Source: UBA11704 sp964491805 (GTDB taxonomy: Bacteria > Patescibacteriota > Minisyncoccia > Phycocordibacterales > UBA5272). From it: 23,857 bases of DNA. The notes beneath the pieces are model-generated. The model saw only the letters and a list, made by a program, of their open reading frames with translations, was not told the origin of the DNA and did not search any database. Below, piece after piece: positions 15,930-22,192 of the stretch. How positions within the stretch are numbered: position 1 is the first letter of the stretch; each line of letters begins with the position of its first letter. The stretch lies in assembly GCA_964491805.1 (NCBI GenBank), contig CAZBGU010000013.1, forward strand, positions 1 to 23,857, in the 5' to 3' direction. The position numbers were made by a program, and so were the translations under genes.

Positions 15930-16508
15930 TTAGTTAGGATGACCGTCGTTAACCCACTGATTATTAGTCCACCTCCAAACATCACCATTTTTATCTAAAA
16001 CCATTTGAAATTCCCAGTCAATAACTTCTGAAACAGGAACAGGAATACTTCTTGGCTCGTTAACCATTGGAATCCAAATGTCACCTGTCCACTCCCAGAT
16101 AGTTCCGTCAGTTTTAAGAACTGCCTGACAGCTTGATCCATATCTTGATGAACAAAAAGCAATATTACCCGCACCATGAGTAGCATTATCTCCTTTGTCA
16201 CCCTTCATACCTTGAGGCCCAGTATCACCTGCGTCGCCTTTTATGCCTTGTGTCCCTTGAGGTCCCATATCACCCTTGTCTCCTTTTAATCCTTGCATTC
16301 CGGCTGTGTTCCAACTAAGGAGGGAGTCATTTTTCTTACATTCGCTTCGTCTGAATTCTTCACCGATTACATACACAAGACCAGATTTTTTTACGCACAC
16401 CGTAATCTGATTACCTTCAGCCTTTATGTAGGCGAATGTTCCACCACTAACAACTAGGCCGAAAAGCACAAATGCTGAAACTTTGTATAATGTTGAGTAT
16501 AATTTCAT
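15930..16508 (-). CDS. Secreted collagen-like repeat protein
   Basis: 192 aa. An N-terminal signal or anchor helix (about 9-28) is followed by a small Cys-containing region (TVCVKKSGLVYVIGEEFRR). Twelve uninterrupted Gly-X-Y triplets occupy about residues 73-108 (GLKGDKGDMGPQGTQGIKGD...). The C-terminal domain holds two related strands, DGTIWEWTGDIWIPM and NGDVWRWTNNQW, and a Cys pair. Short collagen-like stalks with a globular tip occur in surface and phage-fibre proteins. Here the tip may bind a host cell or matrix, but that is inference. It is probably co-regulated with the next secreted protein upstream, as both are minus-strand cargo at the left end of the element. Confidence 0.8.
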   Translation of the reverse strand: MKLYSTLYKVSAFVLFGLVVSGGTFAYIKAEGNQITVCVKKSGLVYVIGEEFRRSECKKNDSLLSWNTAGMQGLKGDKGDMGPQGTQGIKGDAGDTGPQGMKGDKGDNATHGAGNIAFCSSRYGSSCQAVLKTDGTIWEWTGDIWIPMVNEPRSIPVPVSEVIDWEFQMVLDKNGDVWRWTNNQWVNDGHPN

Positions 16509-16571
16509 ATATTTCTAGGTTAATGTTTATTAAACTGTTAACTGGTGAATATTATTTAAATCTAGATAATA

Positions 16572-17645
16572 TCATCTCTCTGTACAGTTTGTTGTATAGT
16601 TGCCATGTATACCAGTGTAACGAGTATCGCAACTTATACTTGTCGGCATCTTTGGCATTTCTATCTTCGGTATCATTATAATCTGAACAGACGGAGCGTA
16701 GTTGTTGACACTTTTTCTCTGTGCTTCTAGATTATTAATATCAACCGTGATACTTTGTTGCATTCTAGTTAAAACATCATAGACTAAGTCGTCATTCTTT
16801 TTTATGTAGTCAAAGTAAGCGCTTCGGAGTGAAGAAAAGCTTGCCATATATGGGTCCAATTTATCATAGAAAGGCATTAAACTTTTTGCTTCTTGTGTTG
16901 CTGCACTATTAGAGTAGAAGGAGTTCTCTTTTTGGGTTCTATACTGTTTTAGTAACAACGTAAAGTTCTCAATGTTAGATATATTTTGCTGATTAACTGT
17001 CTTCAGTGACTTTATATACAACAATTCATCAGAATATATTTTAGAAAGCATTGTATAAACATTATAGTCACCAGGGTCCATCATCGAGCCTTTTTCCCTT
17101 AGAAATGAATCAATTTTTTGTTTAGATGTCGTAGTTTCTTGCTCTCTTTCAGTAAGAACTGGCTCAAATTTTTTAAAAAAGGTTGAATAGTCTGTATAAG
17201 TTTTAATAAGAGAATCAGTTACTGTTAATATTGTTATATTAAAGTTTTCAGCACTAACAGACTCTTTTTTAATAGGCGATTCAGTTTTTTTACTTACAAT
17301 ACTCTCTGAAACTTTTATTACAGAAGAATCTTTTAATATAGGTGTTTTTATTTCATCTTTGACACTTTTTTCACAAAAAGCATCTCCAGTTGTAGGGCAA
17401 ATAAATATTTGTCCTGACGGGCATTGGCTATATTTAGACCCGTTACATGATAGCGTATTATTTTCATTTGCATTCTGTAACCCCTGTGAACTTGTCGTAG
17501 TGTTATCTATTTTCTGTTCAACACTAATCTTGTTATCTCTTCTAAAAATTTTCCAAGTTGTTGGATTCCACCATGACGCAAAAACGGAGGATGTTGTGCT
17601 GGCAATAATAACAATTGCTACAGTTGTTAATCTAATATTTCTCAT
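16572..17645 (-). CDS. Secreted coiled-coil protein, unknown function
   Basis: 357 aa with a signal peptide (about 1-23, VAIVIIASTTSSVFA). Immediately after it comes SWWNPTTWKIFRRD, a motif seen after the signal sequence of many CPR exported proteins. A small Cys-rich segment (CNGSKYSQCPSGQIFICPTT, about 67-86) resembles a short disulfide-stabilised knot. The remainder (about 130-335) is predicted mostly helical with coiled-coil character, and a Cys pair closes the C-terminus (SCDTRYTGIHGNYTTNCTER). The start ATG at 17645 faces the structured intergenic segment, which probably holds its promoter. No catalytic motif is seen; a surface or contact role is guesswork. Confidence 0.7.
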   Translation of the reverse strand: MRNIRLTTVAIVIIASTTSSVFASWWNPTTWKIFRRDNKISVEQKIDNTTTSSQGLQNANENNTLSCNGSKYSQCPSGQIFICPTTGDAFCEKSVKDEIKTPILKDSSVIKVSESIVSKKTESPIKKESVSAENFNITILTVTDSLIKTYTDYSTFFKKFEPVLTEREQETTTSKQKIDSFLREKGSMMDPGDYNVYTMLSKIYSDELLYIKSLKTVNQQNISNIENFTLLLKQYRTQKENSFYSNSAATQEAKSLMPFYDKLDPYMASFSSLRSAYFDYIKKNDDLVYDVLTRMQQSITVDINNLEAQRKSVNNYAPSVQIIMIPKIEMPKMPTSISCDTRYTGIHGNYTTNCTER

Positions 17646-17690
17646 ATATTTTTTATTAAAATAAGAACCTTTCTTTCTATTTTTTTATAG

Positions 17691-17836
17691 CAAGATAGGC
17701 GCCCCAGTAGGTGCGCACAAGCTAACAGTCGAGACCGTTAATCCTGTATTCCTACATAGAGCGCCTATGCTGAACACGATTAACGGGAAAGACCTATTTA
17801 GGGTCCCTGAAACTTATTAACTTGTGCGCACTTATA
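17691..17836. ncRNA. Strongly structured intergenic segment: candidate ncRNA or replication origin
   Basis: Between divergent genes. Long-range pairing GTGCGCACAAG (17711-17721) with CTTGTGCGCAC (17821-17831) encloses two local hairpins: CCGTTAATC (17735-17743) with GATTAACGG (17778-17786), and GACC (17791-17794) with GGTC (17802-17805). ATAGGCGC (17695-17702) is complementary to GCGCCTAT (17761-17768) in the hairpin loop, which would form a pseudoknot. No ORF covers it. It matches no RNA family I can name. GTGCGCAC is itself palindromic, so protein binding at an origin is also possible. Confidence 0.5.
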
Positions 17837-17850
17837 CAATACCATGAAAT

Positions 17851-17873
17851 GGTTAAAGTATAAAGGTTAAAGT
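17851..17873 (+). repeat. Direct repeat GGTTAAAGT x2
   Basis: GGTTAAAGT at 17851-17859 and 17865-17873, a 14-bp period, between the structured segment and the next gene start. It could be iterons or an operator. Short, so a chance match is possible. Confidence 0.4.
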
Positions 17874-17894
17874 GGTACACTACAGAGATATTAT

Positions 17895-18638
17895 ATGAAA
17901 AACCAAAAAGCGGAATCAATTTGGTCAAAAATTACATTAAATAAAACTTTCAGTGATTTAGTTATCTCTTTTAGGGAGAAATTTTTCATTCCATCTGGTG
18001 GTTTTAAAAATGATGATGATTACCATAAATGGCTTGAAGCGATAGTTAAAAATAAGCGAGTTCAAAGAGGGATTGAAAAGGATTTGAATGAACTTAAAAA
18101 GTATGATTTTGGTCTTGATTTGACTGGAATGTATTGGATACTTGATCAGTATATTCATTTCGGGATAGTGACTCAAAGCAGTTTATTTAACGCAAATACT
18201 ACAGGGTGTGAATTAATTCTTATTAATAAGGATAATGAAGAGCGTCAAAAAGAAAGAATTGAGAAGGGGTATATTTATATAAAAATGAGCCCAACATCAA
18301 GATCAACCGACATAGAATTATTTTTAAAACAAAACAAAAAAAGGATTATAACTCTGAAAAAAATTCTTTTAGAGGAGTCTGGTAAGCAAGTAAAGAATCC
18401 TAAATTTAGAACACCTAAGTATGAAAATAGAGATACTATTATTCATTATCTAGATACACTAGATACAATAGACACTAAAACATTAAGCATCTACAGTGGT
18501 CTTGTTGGTATAAAAACTACAAAGTATATAAAAATACAGAGAATACTGAAGGATAAATTTAGTTATAAATTAGGTGCAGATAATATAAGAAAAATATGTG
18601 AACGAATGAGAAAAGCGACAAATAAACCAATCCTTTAA
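17895..18638 (+). CDS. Unknown protein at the start of the replication-gene cluster
   Basis: 247 aa, hydrophilic and Lys-rich, no signal peptide or TM segment. There is a central conserved-looking block (DFGLDLTGMYWILDQYIHFG, then VTQSSLFNANTTGCELILIN). The C-terminal part (about 165-247) looks like a winged-helix or DNA-binding region (TKTLSIYSGLVGIKTTKYIK...). It is the first plus-strand gene after the structured segment, ahead of the DUF5659-like and primase genes, so a role in replication control or initiation of the element is plausible but unproven. I do not recognise a family. Confidence 0.6.
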   Translation: MKNQKAESIWSKITLNKTFSDLVISFREKFFIPSGGFKNDDDYHKWLEAIVKNKRVQRGIEKDLNELKKYDFGLDLTGMYWILDQYIHFGIVTQSSLFNANTTGCELILINKDNEERQKERIEKGYIYIKMSPTSRSTDIELFLKQNKKRIITLKKILLEESGKQVKNPKFRTPKYENRDTIIHYLDTLDTIDTKTLSIYSGLVGIKTTKYIKIQRILKDKFSYKLGADNIRKICERMRKATNKPIL

Positions 18639-18720
18639 ATGTCGTATGTCGATGTTTGGATGTTTTTTAGACTGTAGTAATAAGACTATCAGTCTTTTTA
18701 ATATTAAAACGTATCTATAT

Positions 18721-18966
18721 ATGAAAAATTATGTACACATCGATAAAGGCATTGAAGACCTTGCATTAGCTTCTACTCTTTATTATTTAGGTTTCTCCAT
18801 TATTAGAATAGAGGAAAAAGGTAATCCAAAAGTTAGTTTCATCTTTGAAAAATCAAATGAGCTCGAAGATACAATAGGCCGTTACTGGGATGGGTTACTC
18901 CTTGTTGATCCTAAGCTTTTTTGGGGCACTGTTCGAGAATTGAAAAGTCGAGTGAAAGGCCATTAA
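18721..18966 (+). CDS. DUF5659-like small protein
   Basis: 81 aa from the ATG at 18721. A frame extends to 18646, but the family homology begins near this Met and the extra N-terminus is unusual in composition. GIEDLALASTLYYLGFSIIR, a central VSFIFEKSNELEDTI and the end DGLLLVDPKLFWGTVRELKS match the pattern of the DUF5659 domain found in mobile elements. Its function is unknown. It starts 82 bp after the previous gene and ends 19 bp before the primase, which suggests a shared transcript. Confidence 0.72.
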   Translation: MKNYVHIDKGIEDLALASTLYYLGFSIIRIEEKGNPKVSFIFEKSNELEDTIGRYWDGLLLVDPKLFWGTVRELKSRVKGH

Positions 18967-18985
18967 ACATTTAGTCGAACCTGAT

Positions 18986-20926
18986 ATGAACATGAATGAT
19001 AACAAAACTAGACGAGATAATTTAATTGACCGTGCAATCAAATACACAAAGATCGGACTCTCGGTAATTCCTCTTGGACCAATAACTAGAGGAATAGACA
19101 ATAAGAAAATAATTAAGTACCCGTTACCATGGAAAAAATATCAATCAGTTATAGCCACAGAGAGCGAAATTAATAGTTGGAGTAACTTTAATAATCTCGG
19201 TATCGTAACTGGTAGGATTTCGGGCATCTTGGTCCTTGATGCAGATACTTACAAGCCAACTTTCGACAAAGAGCTCTTTTCTTCTATTGCTATACCGATT
19301 ACACCAATGCAGGAGACAGCTTCAGGAGGTAAGCAGTATTTCTTTAAACTTCCTAAAGATAAAGTAATTAAAAATGATGTTTGTATTGGACACAAAAGCT
19401 CTGGCATCGATATACGAGGGGATGGAGGAATGGTTATAGTTGCTCCTACAGTTACTTCGTATGGTGAATACAATTGGATCGTAAGCCCAGAAGATGAACC
19501 TTTTGCAGACATACCTCCTAAGCTAATGACACTACTCAGTGGACACTTTAGCCAAGAACCAAGCAGGAAGAGGTTATCGGAATTAGTAGGATTAAAAGAA
19601 GGTGAGGGTAGGAATAATGCTATGGCATCCTTCATAGGAGGTCTTCTTAACTCAAGAAATATAGACCGATGGGATAGTGAAGTGTGGCCTATGGCGCAAG
19701 CTCTAAATAAAACACACCTCCCACCACTGGAGGATGATGAACTATTAAGTGTATATAGATCCATTACAAAAATTGAAACAGAGAGGAGAAGAAATGGAAT
19801 AAGAAATGGTAAAGAAAAACAAACCGAAAAAAAGGACTACACGCCCGCACTTCCTCACCAAGAACTGATGACAAGGGTCTTTCCGCCAGCTAGATATACG
19901 ATTGATCCTTTTTTCGAACAAGGGACCGTTAATATGGTATCAGCGCCACCGAACACTTGGAAGTCATGGCTTCTCTTTCTTTTTGCCAATCACATAGCTA
20001 CTGGAACGCCCGTTCTTGAACAATTTATGACAGAGAAAGCAGGCGTGATGATTGTAAACGAAGAAGACTCTTTAAGGTTGATACAGGACAGAATCAGGCT
20101 TCTCAAGATAGAAGACACCAGCATCCAAATATTCTATCGTGTGGCACAAGGCTCTAAACTCACCGAAGAATTTGTTGATGCATTAATAAATGAAGCAAAA
20201 GAGAAAAATGTTGGGGTGATTATGTTTGATAGTCTAAGGGCAATTCATGAAGCAGATGAAAACGATAGTACCTCAATGCAAGGTGTCATGGATTTACTAA
20301 AGCGAATAGCTCGTGAAAATATTACAGTTATTTTTACTCACCACAACAGAAAGAAATCAATGTTTGGAAAAGGAGATGATGCTGAGTCTATCCGTGGATC
20401 TTCAGCAATAAATGCGGCAGTGAGTGGTCATATTTCACTAGAGGAGATCGATGGCGATACTGGTACGAGTCTTGTTGTAAAACACCTAAAAAGTAAAGTA
20501 GGAGAGAAGCTAAAACCATTTGATATTAGTGTTAATGTCGACGATGATTCTGTTTCTTTCGGGTATCTTGGTGAGCATTCTGTAAAAGAAGAAGCGCTAA
20601 CCCAAGCAAAGGAAAAAATACTCGAAGCTCTTACCAGCCGAAAGGAATTACTATCAAGAAAGGATCTTGTTCACATGCAGATCGCAGGTAATTCAACAAT
20701 TATCAAAGCGACAAAATCTCTAGTTTCAGAAGAACTCATTAAAATGATGTCACGAAAGGAGGCTCTTAGACTTGGACTCAAGTCATTCTCTTCAGGGAAA
20801 CCAAATGAGAAACTTTATCAAATAACAACAGAGGAAAATGAGGACATTAATACAACTGATGATATTTGGCCAAGCTATGAAGAAGCGGTTCCTGCTAATG
20901 ACTTATGGACACAGGAGGATTTGTGA
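18986..20926 (+). CDS. Primase-polymerase / RepA-like ATPase replication protein
   Basis: 646 aa. An N-terminal archaeo-eukaryotic primase-like Prim-Pol domain (about 12-185) carries the catalytic ILVLDAD motif (D85, D87), ASGGKQYFFKLP and GIDIRGDGGMVIVAPTVTSY. A PriCT-type domain follows (about 200-262, GEGRNNAMASFIGGLLNSRN). A RecA-fold ATPase covers about 300-500, with a divergent Walker A SAPPNTWKSW (K326, S327), Walker B VGVIMFDS (D415) and an ITVIFTHHNRKK sensor-like strand. A C-terminal helical/winged region (about 540-620) follows. The combination primes and unwinds DNA for plasmid- or phage-type replication. The Walker A lacks the usual Gly-Lys step but keeps Lys-Ser, as in some relatives. 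It is the central replication gene of the element. Confidence 0.9.
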   Translation: MNMNDNKTRRDNLIDRAIKYTKIGLSVIPLGPITRGIDNKKIIKYPLPWKKYQSVIATESEINSWSNFNNLGIVTGRISGILVLDADTYKPTFDKELFSSIAIPITPMQETASGGKQYFFKLPKDKVIKNDVCIGHKSSGIDIRGDGGMVIVAPTVTSYGEYNWIVSPEDEPFADIPPKLMTLLSGHFSQEPSRKRLSELVGLKEGEGRNNAMASFIGGLLNSRNIDRWDSEVWPMAQALNKTHLPPLEDDELLSVYRSITKIETERRRNGIRNGKEKQTEKKDYTPALPHQELMTRVFPPARYTIDPFFEQGTVNMVSAPPNTWKSWLLFLFANHIATGTPVLEQFMTEKAGVMIVNEEDSLRLIQDRIRLLKIEDTSIQIFYRVAQGSKLTEEFVDALINEAKEKNVGVIMFDSLRAIHEADENDSTSMQGVMDLLKRIARENITVIFTHHNRKKSMFGKGDDAESIRGSSAINAAVSGHISLEEIDGDTGTSLVVKHLKSKVGEKLKPFDISVNVDDDSVSFGYLGEHSVKEEALTQAKEKILEALTSRKELLSRKDLVHMQIAGNSTIIKATKSLVSEELIKMMSRKEALRLGLKSFSSGKPNEKLYQITTEENEDINTTDDIWPSYEEAVPANDLWTQEDL

Positions 20927-20931
20927 GAATC

Positions 20932-21068
20932 TGCTTGTTACTGGTTATCAGTATATATAGGAATAACTAGCAACAAGCACAATTATTATGTATCCACCTT
21001 AGAAGGTGGTGGATACAAGAACATTAATGGCTCTGCCTGTTACTTGGTTTTTACTAGGTAAAACAAGC
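20932..21068 (+). ncRNA. Three consecutive hairpins in a 164-bp leader
   Basis: H1: GCTTGTT (20933-20939) with AACAAGC (20972-20978), extended by a CT/AG step and six more pairs. H2: TGTATCCACC (20989-20998) with GGTGGATACA (21008-21017), perfect. H3: TGTT and TACTTGG (21038-21047) with CTAGGTA and AACA (21054-21065), closed by GC/GC pairs. H1 and H3 resemble each other in sequence (GC-TGTTACT-GGTT; ACAAGCAC). They lie between the primase and the next gene, so an RNA regulator, attenuator or origin are possible. Confidence 0.45.
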
Positions 21069-21090
21069 ACCACTAAACAAGCTAAATTTT

Positions 21091-21696
21091 ATGAAAAATG
21101 ATAAAGAATTAATACCACGCCTTAACGGCAACCAAACCAAAGAAGCACTTATTAAAAGTGTCCAACTTCCAATGGACCTCAACCTTCTGTTGCGAGAAAT
21201 GAGTAGTGTTCTTGCAAAGAAGAATAATGACATAACAAATATAGAAGTTACTGATGAATTTACTAAGAAAACGCTTGAAATCTTTCGAGGGCTTGAGCTT
21301 GAAACTCACATAGGATTAATTGAGTCAGTTGAAGAAGTATATAGGCCATTCATTAAAGAGTTTTGCTCTCAAATAATTAACGACTACTCATGTACAACAA
21401 GTATTGAAAAAGCACTAGCTGAGCAGATCGCGAACGCCCATGTTCGAATAATTGATAATTCAAGAAGGCTAAATGGTGAGCTTAATTGTAGAGACATGAA
21501 CCCACACAGAAATAGCTATATCGCAAATCTTAGCAAGCAGTTAGATAGAGCGCATAGACAATTTGATTCAGCGCTTTTTGCTCTAAGACAGATTAAACAA
21601 CCACAACTATCGCTAAATGTTAAAGCTACTAATGCTTTCGTTTCTCATAATCAACAAATAAACACTACAGATGAAAGTGAAATCATTGAGTCCTAA
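21091..21696 (+). CDS. Mobile-element accessory protein, unknown function
   Basis: 201 aa, mostly helical, with no TM segment. The C-terminal half (IEKALAEQIANAHVRIIDNS..., then NLSKQLDRAHRQFDSALFAL, then QPQLSLNVKATNAF) follows a layout I associate with uncharacterised plasmid- and transposon-encoded proteins: 'LAEQ-ALAH-R', a helical 'LDRA-RR+--AL--L--' repeat, then a 'LQVN-A' strand. Its job is unknown; DNA binding or packaging-like assembly are possibilities. The next gene starts 26 bp before its stop, so the two are translationally coupled. Confidence 0.65.
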   Translation: MKNDKELIPRLNGNQTKEALIKSVQLPMDLNLLLREMSSVLAKKNNDITNIEVTDEFTKKTLEIFRGLELETHIGLIESVEEVYRPFIKEFCSQIINDYSCTTSIEKALAEQIANAHVRIIDNSRRLNGELNCRDMNPHRNSYIANLSKQLDRAHRQFDSALFALRQIKQPQLSLNVKATNAFVSHNQQINTTDESEIIES

Positions 21697-22012
21697 TAAT
21701 TTAGGAAATAAATATCTAGTTGAAGGTTGTCAGAAAATATCAATTAGCAACTTTACAAAAAACGCTAAAAGAAGGATGAAGGAGTCATTCATTTATTCGG
21801 AACTTGAAATAGCTGAGATACAAGTAGGGCTTACAACCTCGAAGACTCATTTCGGTGGAGTTAGATATTGGTTTAAATGTCATTGTGGGAAGCGTGTAGG
21901 TGTCCTATTTGTGCACCCTATAAGCCAAAATTTGGGCTGTAGAGCGTGCCTAGGGTTGGAGTATAGGAAACGTCGATATAAGGGGATGATAGAGAATGTT
22001 TTTAAGATTTAA
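21671..22012 (+). CDS. Small zinc-ribbon protein
   Basis: 113 aa. A Cys4 zinc ribbon is formed by C70-x-C72 (YWFKCHCGKRVGVLFVHP) and C90-x2-C93 (LGCRACLGLEYRKRRY). This 'CP-CGRRV--LY----C-HC-GL-YRS' pattern is a recognisable short family of mobile-element proteins with no assigned function. The N-terminus is basic and may help to bind nucleic acid. It overlaps the previous gene by 26 bp and is followed after 1 bp by the 49-aa ORF, so it belongs to a compact recombinase operon. Confidence 0.72.
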   Translation: MKVKSLSPNNLGNKYLVEGCQKISISNFTKNAKRRMKESFIYSELEIAEIQVGLTTSKTHFGGVRYWFKCHCGKRVGVLFVHPISQNLGCRACLGLEYRKRRYKGMIENVFKI

Positions 22013-22013
22013 G

Positions 22014-22163
22014 ATGGATACATATACAGAAAAAGAGAATATTTTTTCGGAAGAAGGCATAAAGAATATTGCTTCTTTTTCTAGTACATTAGGTAGGATT
22101 CATGCTCGTCTTATTAGTCAAGGTTATGTTATAAAAAATGGAAAAGTGTACAAGCCTCAATAA
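22014..22163 (+). CDS. 49-aa helix-turn-helix-like peptide
   Basis: ATG at 22014, one base after the preceding stop, ending TAA at 22163. The product includes GIKNIASFSSTLGRIHARLI and then SQGYVIKNGKVYKPQ. The 'LGRIHARLISQGYVIKNGKVY' arrangement looks like a winged-helix recognition helix and wing. It is tightly packed between the zinc-ribbon gene and the recombinase, so it could be a small excision or control factor; this is inferred from position only. Confidence 0.6.
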   Translation: MDTYTEKENIFSEEGIKNIASFSSTLGRIHARLISQGYVIKNGKVYKPQ

Positions 22164-22192
22164 TTGTGGTTATTTAATGGTAAAATATGTAT

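Noticed and set aside
18646..18720. Upstream start of the DUF5659-like protein (MSMFGCFLDCSNK...)
   Set aside because: Family similarity begins at the Met encoded at 18721. The extension is Cys/Phe-rich and unlike the domain.
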